Assembly (NCBI RefSeq): GCF_000002985.6
Contig: NC_003280.10
Location: 12,086,501-12,150,500 of the forward strand
From: Caenorhabditis elegans
Lineage: Eukaryota; Nematoda; Chromadorea; Rhabditida; Rhabditidae
Length of the DNA stretch: 64,000 bases
Direction: 5' to 3'
Every line of letters begins with the position of its first letter. The first letter of the stretch is position 1. Under the pieces are notes generated by a model. It did not search any database and was not told the DNA's origin. It was given only the letters and a program-made list of their open reading frames with translations. A program made the position numbers and the translations under genes. Positions 24,701-34,600 of this stretch are shown piece after piece.

Positions 24701-26052
24701 CAAGCCAAGCCTAGTCTAGCTTTAGCCTTTTTGACTTGCCTAGCCTAGCATCTTTAGCTAGCAGCCTAGCCTCGCCTAGCTTCGCCTAGCCTAACCTAGG
24801 CTCGCCTAGCCTCGCCTAGTCTAGCCTAGCCCTATCTAGCCTCACCTATCCTCGCCTAGCCTCGCCTAGCCTCGCCTGGTCTTGCCTAGCCTTGTCTAGT
24901 CTCACCTAGTCTCGCCTAGCATCGCCTAGACTGGCCTAGCCTTGTCTAGTCTTACCTAGTATCGCCTAGCCTCGCCTAGCCCTATCTAGCCTCACCTATC
25001 CTCGCCTAGCCTGGCCTCGTCTAGCCTTACCTTTCATCAGGCTCCCTTTGAACCTCAAATAGCAATCACTCAATTGCTTCCAGTAATACAATTGCAATCC
25101 GTTCAGGGCAAACTTCCACTCAACACTCCTCTCATCAGCTTCATCCATCTCTTCCATCACGAGCTCTGCTTTATCAACTGTCATATTTGAACGACCATGA
25201 TTAAGTGGAGAATATATAATCAGCTTATCACTTCTCCATATCCTTATAAATTTAAAATTGAACATTTTGGGGATTTTGTAGCAGTGATTAGCTAGAGTTG
25301 CAGAATTTGAGTGCCAGAGAGTTTGAAGATTGGGCCCAGTCGTTGGATCCTGAAATTTTAAGGGCGTCCGAGGTGCTGGAATTCGCTGGAATAGTTACTT
25401 TTATAGCAATGCTTTATGTATCCTCTTTCTGTCGAATTGATGGGCTTCTCGTACCCTGGAAAATGTTTTTAAACAGCTGCCTTCAAAAACAAAAAAAGCA
25501 GCCGACGTCTCGCTGGGACTGCTGTTCTCTCACCGAAACTCACATATCTCAGAGTAATCTTCCTTCATCGAGACCATACAAACTTCATTACTCTGACATT
25601 GCTTCGAGCTCTCACAAGGTTCTGCTCTTTGCGGATAGAATAAATCGGCTGAAATTCGAGACTCCTTATCGCCAATCGCAAAACCAAACATTGCATTTCT
25701 GTAGGTATCGACTGAAATTAAAAAAAAATAAAAACCGTAGCCAGTGGCCGAGTTTCTGCAATCTTGTTTTGTTCGGCTACCAAATTGATCTAGTTAGAGA
25801 GTTTTTCAAATTTGTGGACCAAGCTTGTTAGGTGGCCGTGAAAATCGTTTCTCTTCCATACTCACACGAATAAGTACAGCAATTCCCGTATCCAATCTCA
25901 TTTTCTTCGCCAAAGAAGCACAGCATATCTGGCATACATTCCGAATTCTTTTGACACAATTTTCCCGGGGTTTGTAGATCAGGTAGATCAGGACATGTTG
26001 AAGTGATGAGTAGTGGAAAATTGATAAGAGCCCAGAAAATGGAACGTGGCAT
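21773..26052 (-). CDS. Cysteine-rich single-pass membrane protein, nematode secreted-domain type
   Basis: Fourteen exons agree in phase: 25866-26052 (ATG), 25544-25711, 25399-25455, 25031-25291, 24303-24467, 23786-23944, 23586-23721, 23509-23540, 22963-23080, 22640-22911, 22309-22455, 22055-22256, 21932-22004 and 21773-21883 (TAA), 2,088 nt, 695 aa. A signal peptide (IFWALINFPLLITS) is followed by repeated disulfide-rich units: CQKNSECMPDMLC, CESSKQCQSNEVC, CPDCFIDGKLHTC, HCFYGRCCA, NMCCR, HRGHCCPR and DCGHPKFRC. The C-terminus has one hydrophobic helix (YLSIFIIATFLTTLLIIICT) and a four-residue tail, so a type I surface protein is predicted. The units resemble EB/DX-like nematode cysteine modules; no function is known to me. 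The least certain join is exon 3 to 4, where the CTCTAG acceptor at 25292 is weak. Exon 8 is only 32 bp. Confidence 0.8.
22470..22635. repeat. Intronic ACCAATCAGCGA / GCTCATTGGTCGG repeats
   Basis: Three ACCAATCAGCGA blocks alternate with two GCTCATTGGTCGG blocks within one intron of the cysteine-rich gene. The unit is about 55-70 bp and unusually GC-rich. The blocks are CCAAT boxes and their complements, but they lie inside an intron. Confidence 0.7.
23085..23480. repeat. Two diverged direct repeats with CATGGTGCATCG
   Basis: TATCTCGNTTTTTGTTGGTTTTACAG...GGTAACAANCAAAATATTT occurs at about 23,096 and 23,291, each ending in AGTTTT(A/G)A(A/G)(G/A)CATGGTGCATCG. Related CATGGTGCATC blocks occur at about 24,008 and 24,113 in the neighbouring intron. 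Confidence 0.65.
24500..25030. repeat. Degenerate tandem array of CTAGCCTCGC 10-mers
   Basis: About 50 imperfect copies of a 5-10-bp unit (CCTAGCCTCG, CTAGCCTTGC, CTCACCTAGT) fill intron 4 of the cysteine-rich gene. The unit contains GCCTA, as does the nematode telomere complement GCCTAA, but the period is 10 and not 6. The intron's own donor (GGTAAGGCTAG) lies at the edge of the array. Confidence 0.9.
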
Positions 26053-26723
26053 GAGAAGTGTTGGGAGTTGAGGATTGAGAAATAAAATTGTGAAAGTTTT
26101 GAAAATAATTCAGCAATACAAAAAAGTCGCGTAATTTTTTATTAAGAATATATTTTTTTTATTTATTCTAATTAAAAAATATACTTTTTCGCGCAGTTTT
26201 CCAAGAAATCGCACTGAAAAGAAGCTTGAAAAGTGCAGTTTATACCTAAATCTGTGACAAATTTCCAAAAAGCGAAAAAAAAAAGTTTTGACTATCAAGA
26301 AACAGGGGAAAAAGTGCTGAAAATGTTATTTCTGGTGGTTTTACAGAAATTTTAATTTCATTTGAATAATTTACATTAACAGTAAAAAAATGTGATGAAT
26401 ACACTAAATATAAATTTTACAATTTTCCAGTTTTCAGTTGTATATCGTGCAGAAAGCTTGAATTTTCTTTTGAGTTTGTAACGTTTCAAATTAAAGCGGA
26501 AAAACTGCATGAAAATTGCGAATTGCACCTAAATTTGTGAACAAAAAACCAAAAAAAAAAAAATTCTGAGATTTTATTAATTATTAGGAACAAATACAAA
26601 GGAATTATTGGAACAGTGAGGATAGTTGATACAGATTTCAAATTATTACACGTACATTGAAAGGGGACACTTGAAATCGAATCGGGGAGATTTGGAGTAA
26701 ATTTGACATAGAAAATGCACAGT
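26053..26723. other. Spacer holding the diverged 3' flank of the inverted duplication
   Basis: AT-rich, no exon found. It is alignable, in reverse, to 34,690-34,985 and 36,653-36,800. It contains the uninterrupted sequence TTTCCCCTGTTTCTTGATAG (complement at 26,293-26,312), which is the empty site of the transposon at 34,986. Confidence 0.65.
26573..26578 (-). terminator. AATAAA polyadenylation signal of left gene copy
   Basis: AATAAA on the minus strand lies about 150 nt after the TAG of the left duplicated gene. It is at the exact mirror position of the signal at 34,676. Confidence 0.6.
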
Positions 26724-27348
26724 CTAGGCAATTGGAGAAGAAGTTTCGGAAGAAGATGAAGATGGAGAAGTGGAAGTAGATGATTTGGATCTCTTTGTGA
26801 TCTGAAATTAATCAATAATTAGTATATTGCTCCCTAGTGAATATTTAAAAACATACCTTGAACTTTGAGTAATCCACCTTCTTTTTTGGAATAAAGCAAG
26901 AGTCTCCAAGAGCAGCAACAAATAAATTATTAGCAGTCTTCTGATCCATTTTCTCCAAATCCTTCATCCGTTGTTCCATAACCATCTTATTCGTGAACAT
27001 TGCTGCACTCAATTCTCCATTCTTTGACCATTTCTCATTGGCGACACGAATTTCCCGTTTACGAAGATCATCGAATTTATTCATGAGCAAAGTAACAGGA
27101 TATTGATATTCGGATTGCCCAGTGTATTTTTGAAGAATCACTTTCTCAGTAAGACACTCTTCGAACACTTGAATCGAACAATTGAGATCATAGAGTCTTT
27201 GGAGAGCATGACGGATTTGATGTCCAGTTGCAAGGTATTCTGTGTACTTTTTCACGTATTCAGCTGATGTTGGACGTTTTGGAGCTGAAGCTGGAGCACG
27301 TGCCTTGATGGCATTTGAGTTGGAACGGATAGAAGTATTGGATGGCAT
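26724..27348 (-). CDS. Unrecognised 189-aa basic helical protein, left copy of inverted gene pair
   Basis: Two exons, 26857-27348 (ATG at 27348) and 26724-26801 (TAG), joined in phase 0, code for 189 aa. The same protein, residue for residue, is encoded on the plus strand at 33,906-34,530. The N-terminus is Ser/Ala/Lys/Arg-rich. The middle is helical (YVKKYTEYLATGHQIRHALQRL, VTLLMNKFDDLRKREIRVANE, MVMEQRMKDLEKMDQKTANN), with cysteines in LNCSIQVFEECL and DSCF. The tail is basic, then a Ser/Thr run (KRSKSSTSTSPSSSSSETSS). No signal peptide or membrane segment is seen. I do not recognise the family. An upstream in-frame extension exists, but the region before the ATG looks like a leader, so the ATG at 27348 was chosen. 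It lies 1.3 kb downstream of the SET-SPK-SPK gene on the same strand. Confidence 0.8.
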
Positions 27349-27613
27349 TATAGCACAGAGTAAGGAATACAGTAGTACACAGAAAAGTGAACAATACACT
27401 GAGAATGTGTTATAATGACAGTCCTCTGATGGATAGCAAGGGGCGGAGAAGAGTCTGGCGCGTCTTCCCATGAACCATCTCTGACTGACATGGTGCATTG
27501 TGAAATTACTGTGGCGATGGTAGAGTTGTAAATGTACCAAGATTGGAAGGGAAAACTATTCAGGCAATTACAATATGTAATCGATGATTTCTTGAAAGAA
27601 TAACTAGAAATAC

Positions 27614-27860
27614 TTACTTTGATACTTTGATGTCCGTTGGGTTCAAGTTGCGAGGCAACTGCGGACAAACTCTTTCCATTTTTCACGGTCGGTGCGTGCG
27701 ATGGACAGCCATGGGACCTTCGGTGTGAGCATTCCAAGTCTTCTTCTCCCAACGACGACTTGTCCCGACATGGCGGAATTATGGTGGAATTTTGCGTATT
27801 CTTCGTCGATGTCCTTTGCCCATCTTTTCTTCTGTCCTCCAACGGCACGTTTCCAATTAA
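27614..27860 (-). mobile_element. Fragment of non-LTR retrotransposon reverse transcriptase tail
   Basis: This segment of about 247 bp is present in the left copy of the duplication and absent at the matching point of the right copy (33,640/33,644). On the minus strand it encodes WKRAVGGQKKRWAKDIDEEY and later WLSIARTDREKWKEF, then a stop. This layout (RPxGxxKxRW-D ... W..iA.DR..W) is typical of the end of LINE/RTE reverse-transcriptase polyproteins. The 3' end holds two ATCAAAGT units, as many LINE tails carry short repeats. Probably a 5'-truncated insertion. Confidence 0.6.
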
Positions 27861-27869
27861 CCAATAACA

Positions 27870-28660
27870 GCTGAAACTACCATGAAAATTCAGATGAAGA
27901 CAGATTAGACTGCGGCAAAGTTGCCGCACACATGAAAACTGTTTAATAAAAGTTTTGTCCAGAACAAATGGCTTCGAGCAGAAACCTCTTTCAATTTTTA
28001 TTCCGGATAGCCACACGCGCATTAGGCAAGCAATAATAATAATAATAATAATAAAAATAATAATATAATATAAAAATCAGTTAATTTAGTTTTTTCTCCA
28101 TTAATTTAGGCACTCTTTGAGCTCCAAAAAATATTGCGATTTACCGAGAGTTTGACGTCTCTGATTCGGGTGTTAAATTGGAATAAATCCAAAAAAATTT
28201 TTTTTTTCAAAAACTAATATTCAGTGATGTGAACTCGATTCAACATATCATATTTAACATCGCGAAAGTTTGACATGACAGTCTAAAGGCACATGCTGTA
28301 ATTCTGTGTGGGTCTCGCCACGATCCAACAGTAGCTACGTGTGATAAACTTGAACGATTTGTTAATTAAATGTTGCTGAAGCTGAAACTACTTAAATGAA
28401 AAGTAGAGCACACACAGCAACGTATGTTGAATCCGGAAAATTAAATGGTGTGCAAAAAAACAACAAATTTCAAAATTTGTTCTTTTATTTTCAACAAAAA
28501 AAGCAAGTTTCAAAAACCAAGAACATTAATTGAAAAATCGAGAGAAAAAACATTATCAACAAAAACAAGAACGAAAAAAAAAACAAAGGAGAGATGCATT
28601 AACTTGTAAGAAAATAATATTATCATTGAACATCCGGCGAATTTTGGAGAAAACTGGTGA
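27870..28660. other. Spacer upstream of left gene copy
   Basis: No exon was found. It holds an (AAT)n microsatellite at about 28,028-28,072, a GGGTCTCGCCACGATCC motif at 28,312 and AT-rich DNA downstream of the SET-SPK-SPK stop. Confidence 0.55.
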
Positions 28661-31600
28661 TTATGGAGATATTGAGCATATGATCATTTCGATGACAACG
28701 CGGATTTTATCCGAAGCGATTTTCTGGAAAAATTGCAATTTTTTAAAGATATTTTAAAAATTAATTTTGGAATCTAACTGAAATTCGGGGGCTTCTAAAG
28801 GTAAGTTTGAGAATTTCTAGGCATTTTTCGCTGAAAAGTATCAATTTTCGTTGGATTTTATACGTTTTAGTAAAAAAAAATCTCAAAATTGGCGGAATTT
28901 CGAATTTTTGAGTTAAAATTATTTTTTTGTAGAATTTTACAAAGATTTTTGAATTTTTTTTCAAAAAGTACCTAGTTCCTTGTAGAAATTCTAGATTCGG
29001 GGAATTTCAGAAAAAAAAAAAAGAAAATTCTTCAAAAAGTATTAGAAAAAAAGGTTGAGATACAACGAAATTTTGATTTTTCCCAACCTTAACTGGGAAT
29101 TTTCAAAATTTAAGCCAAAAAAATTAATTTACAGAAGTTTCTGACTCGATTTTTAGTTTTTTTTTGAATTGACGGAAATTTCCGATCAACGATTCCCCGC
29201 ACGAACTCTATCATTTCTGGCGAATTCATTGATTTTCTGGTCGAGTTTCTGCAAAATCGGCTGAAGATGCACTGGTTCTTGTAATCCGAGAATCATAATC
29301 CTCAAAAGATTCAAAAATTCTTCGAGGCTCGTCGTTTCTTCAGTTGCGTCAGGAGCATTTTGGCAAATCATTGAAATCGCCGTTTCGAGGCTCCACTTGA
29401 TTTTTGAGATTGGGATTTTCTGAAAAAATATGGAAATTAATTAGGAATTCAAAGCTACAGAAATTTTTAAAAAAAAAATATTTTTAACATTTAATTTTAA
29501 AAATTAAATTTTTTTTTCTACACTCCATCTTGAAATTAAAAAAAATTGAAGCTTTTTTAGGAAAATTATGAAAATTTTTTTAAATTTTCAGCACCAAGAG
29601 CCTTAAAAAATATTTTTAAAAACACACTAACAGCTATGCCATTTAAATTTTTTTTTTAATAAAAAAAAAAAGATTAAAGATTTTGAGAATTTAAATATGT
29701 ATTTAAATTCCCAACCTGTTCCCCATCTCCCAACAGCTCAATTCTCTGTCTAATTTGCTCTTTGAGCCCAGCAAAAACCGGTGATTCCATGAAAAGTATG
29801 AGACATCTAAGCAGGCGTAGGACTTCTTTCAATGATTTAGTGTCCTGTTGGACAGTTGACGAGGACGTGGTTGAGCAAGTGGATATTGTTGAAGTTTCGG
29901 CTGACATTCTGAAAGAAGTTAGGGGTTTTGGAAATTATTTTTTTATTTTTCGAATTTCGTAAATTTTCTTCATATTCCAATCTGAACAGATTTTTTTTTA
30001 ATTTTCAGATATTTTCCAAAAAAAATGTTAAACTAACGATTTTAAGGTATTTTATTAAATTATAAAATAATAATCGAAAAAAAAAACTAAATTAATTGTT
30101 TTAGCTAAAAAATATTAGGGAAACATTTTAATTTTCTATTATATAAAAAACACGAAGAAACAGAGGAAAGCCCGTAAATCGACACAAGCGTTACAGTAGT
30201 CATTTAAAGAATTACTGTAGTTTTCGCTACGAGATATTTTGCGCGACAAATATGTTGTGCAATACGCATTCTCAGAATTTTGTGATATGAAAACTATGCT
30301 TTATAGGAAAATTATTGGAAATAAAAACGAAAAATCTGTGTAGATTCTTAATTTTTCACCAATCTTTCATATTAAACAGTTTTGCGAAAAATATTGTTTA
30401 AAATTTGAATTTTAATTGTTTTTTGTTCAAAACAGCCTATTTTTAATCAATTTAATTTTTTTCCATACTATAAATTTTAATTATTACAATTTTAATTTTT
30501 AAAAAATCAACCCAAAACCTCGAAATATCACAAATCTCATCAGCTTCATGGTGCATCGAAGACATCAATTCCCATTCAACGTGCTCATCGACACGTGGCG
30601 GAGCCAAAACTGAAGAGCTGGAAGAGCTTGAAGCGTTGAAATCCTCGAGGCAGGGTCTGGAAATGTTGGATATTTTTTTGTAGAAAAAAAAACTTTCAGC
30701 AAATTGCCAATTTTTTACAACAAAAATGGTTTTTTTTTTGTAGTTTTTAAAGGCAATTTTTGTCGAATTTTCAGACTTTTCAGCAAAAAGGGTACAATCA
30801 TTGATTTTTAGACAATTTTCATTTTTAGACAAGAGTTTCGAAAAAGCCAGCAAACATTTTTTGCCGATTTGCCGGTTTGCCGAATATCAGATTTGCCGGA
30901 AATGTTTAGAGCGATTTTTTTATAAGACGGAAACACTTAAAACTGTGTCTTTTTGAAATTTTTCCGTTTTTTCTACATATTTTCATAGAATTTGCTTACT
31001 TTTCAAAATAGATGTAAGAAAATTCATAGGATGCGTTTAATTTTGCAATTTGAAATTGAAATTCTGAAATTTCCAAAAAAAAAGTCCGAAACCACAATTT
31101 GCCGAAAATTTTCAATTCCGGCAATTTGCCGATTTGCTGGAAAAATCGTTTACCGGCCAAACGATTTTTTAAAAAGAATTTCCTAATTCCATTCCAAATT
31201 TTTCCGAAAATTGTAATGCTATATTTTCCAAAAAAAATGCTCGCCGAGCACCTTTTCATCGGACCATCGACTTTTCCCGTTCCATAATCACTTCTTCTGA
31301 GGAATGCTCGCTTAAATTCCGGAATTTTCGTATATCTCGTCGAGATTTTCAGTCCATTTTCATCGAATGCTTGGTATTTTGTGATTCGGTTACTGTCGTC
31401 GACTTCTACAACAGCACTTTGTTGGAGTCTGCAAAAAAAAAAGAGTTTTTTGATGAAAAATCGATTAAAACTGATTTTTTTAGAATTAAATTAGGGCAAA
31501 AATTGTTTTTTTTTAAATCGATTTTTAGCAAAAATCACATTTTTTTAAAATAGAAATGTTCAGTTTTCATTGAAGAAAATACCGAATTTTCTAAATTTTA

Positions 31601-34600
31601 TTATAAAATTGAGTTTTTTAATGAAAAATGGATTAAAAATTATTTTTTTCAGAATTAAATTCGGGCAAAAATTGATTTTGTGCAAAAAATCACATTTTTT
31701 AAAATAGAAATTTTGATTTTTTATAAGAGAAAATTAGCGAATTTTCTAAATTTTATCCAAATAATTTTTTTTTCGAAAATTCGCGTCAATTTTGGCTTTT
31801 TTTTTGAAATTTTCTAAAAAATTAAATTTCGAAAGTTTTTTTTTTTAATTTAAGTCGTACATTTTCAAAAACGAGTCAGTAATTGCCGAACTTGTGAAGA
31901 CGAGCATACGAATCTTGGTGTCCGTATCGTAATCGGGAAGCGACGAGATTTTTCGAGCGAGACGTTGACGGAATCTGGAAATTTGATTTTTTTTAATGTT
32001 TCGAATACTGTATAATACATTATGCATATAAATAAAAAAAATAGTATTACTTTTTAGAGCTTTCAGAATTTTTCTATAAATTTTTAAAAATAAATAGTTT
32101 TTTTAATCGATCGATTTTTGTACCGTATTTTAATTTAATTTTAAGAATAATTTAGATAAACTATAGACATAGTAAACATTTGTTAATATATAATTAAAAA
32201 GTGTTTTAAAATTCCGTCACAACTGTATCATAAACACATGTATTTAAATACATTTTCCAACATTACTTGAATAACCCCATAATTAAAATATTATTTTTGG
32301 AATTTCTGACAATTTCGAACAACGCTTTATGACATTCTAGACTTTCTGAGAATACTAATATTAGGTCTCCAAATAAGTTCCGGGTCAAAAATCATAACTT
32401 TGTTCGCTGCGTATCGATTTTTATGAAACTTTGGGAATTCATATTATCAACCATGGTCTTTCATTTGACAATAGTCACAAAATGTTTTGACCACCCCAAG
32501 TGTCCTAACTCGGAGCCAGTTTAATTGATAATTTTTTAGTTTTTTGAATATTTCTTGAGATTCAAATTTTTAACTTAAATGATTTATGTGTAAAAATAGT
32601 TTACACTTGGTTACATCATTTTTGTAGGAAAAATCTAGAATTTTCGACGAAAATTTTTTTGAAAATTTTTTGACGACCAACCAAAAAAAATTTTTTTGGG
32701 CGGATTTTTTTCTAAACTTTTGTTGTTTTCTAATAATGTATTCTAAACAAAGCAAAATCCGCACACAAAACTCAATTGAAAACTGAAAAAAAGCGAGATC
32801 AGAAAAATGCCTGAAAAAATTGGCTCCGAGTTAGGCCACTTGGGGTGGTCAAAAAATTTTGTGACTATTGTCAAATGAAAGACCATGGTTGATAATATGA
32901 ATTCCCAAAGTTTCATAAAAATTGATACGCAGCGAACAAAGTTATGATTTTTGACCCGGAACTTATTTGGAGACCTAATAGAAAACTGGGAGTTCAAAAT
33001 AAATCTTGGCTTCTTTTGTAATTTGTTTCGATTTAACAATCGAATTTCTTTTTTGATCTGATGATTTCATGTAGTTTCAGTTGTTTTTTTCTCCGTGCAT
33101 GTGTTTCAAAGTGTAACGTGTCATATTCAATATACCGTATTTTCTCTATTAGTAATGCATGCAAAACTAATTTTCGGACACCTAATTTGATGCAAAACTA
33201 ATAGAGGGCGCAAAACTAATTTTTGAACAGGTTTTTCTCATGTTTCCCATTAAGTTATGGCATAATATCATCAGTTTCAATAACAACTTATGAACCAAAA
33301 TGGACGAATTTTACGACTGATACGCAAAAATTGTCCGAGTTGTACTCATATTTTGCCTATTTTGCCTTGTTATACCAAGTCTGTAAGAATTTTCCTAATT
33401 TGTAGAACGCTATATATTTATCGCCTAGTGTCTAGTGCAGTCCAATCTGAAATCCATAGGCGGATCTTGTAGATCCTAAACGTGTGTCACATTATCACCG
33501 GAACTTTCCTTTTCCCTAGTGCGAAATATTTTATTTTACCATTCACTTATTCTTCACCGTGATTGTCTAGTATTGCTCTTATGTCTATGTTAAATCGTTT
33601 GTGAATGAATAAAGATAAATATAATTTCAGCTGTTATTGGTTTTTTCTAGTTATTCTTTCAAGAAATCATCGATTACATATTGTAATTGCCTGAATAGTT
33701 TTCCCTTCCAATCTTGGTACATTTACAACTCTACCATCGCCACAGTAATTTCACAATGCACCATGTCAGTCAGAGATGGTTCATGGGAAGACGCGCCAGA
33801 CTCTTCTCCGCCCCTTGCTATCCATCAGAGGACTGTCATTATAACACATTCTCAGTGTATTGTTCACTTTTCTGTGTACTACTGTATTCCTTACTCTGTG
33901 CTATAATGCCATCCAATACTTCTATCCGTTCCAACTCAAATGCCATCAAGGCACGTGCTCCAGCTTCAGCTCCAAAACGTCCAACATCAGCTGAATACGT
34001 GAAAAAGTACACAGAATACCTTGCAACTGGACATCAAATCCGTCATGCTCTCCAAAGACTCTATGATCTCAATTGTTCGATTCAAGTGTTCGAAGAGTGT
34101 CTTACTGAGAAAGTGATTCTTCAAAAATACACTGGGCAATCCGAATATCAATATCCTGTTACTTTGCTCATGAATAAATTCGATGATCTTCGTAAACGGG
34201 AAATTCGTGTCGCCAATGAGAAATGGTCAAAGAATGGAGAATTGAGTGCAGCAATGTTCACGAATAAGATGGTTATGGAACAACGGATGAAGGATTTGGA
34301 GAAAATGGATCAGAAGACTGCTAATAATTTATTTGTTGCTGCTCTTGGAGACTCTTGCTTTATTCCAAAAAAGAAGGTGGATTACTCAAAGTTCAAGGTA
34401 TGTTTTTAAATATTCACTAGGGAGCAATATACTAATTATTGATTAATTTCAGATCACAAAGAGATCCAAATCATCTACTTCCACTTCTCCATCTTCATCT
34501 TCTTCCGAAACTTCTTCTCCAATTGCCTAGACTGTGCATTTTCTATGTCAAATTTACTCCAAATCTCCCCGATTCGATTTCAAGTGTCCCCTTTCAATGT

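Larger units (their letters stand above)
26563..27610 (-). repeat. Left arm of inverted gene duplication
   Basis: Positions map to the right arm (33,644-34,691) by x' = 61,254 - x with no indel found through the coding region, intron, 5' leader and 3' UTR. Outside these limits the two sides diverge by substitutions and indels. Confidence 0.9.

Noticed and set aside
24500..25030. Interstitial telomere
   Set aside because: The repeat period is mainly 10 bp and perfect TTAGGC runs are absent.
25298..25831. 177-aa plus-strand open frame
   Set aside because: The minus strand of the same bases carries spliced exons of the cysteine-rich gene with matching phases; the plus frame has no features of its own.
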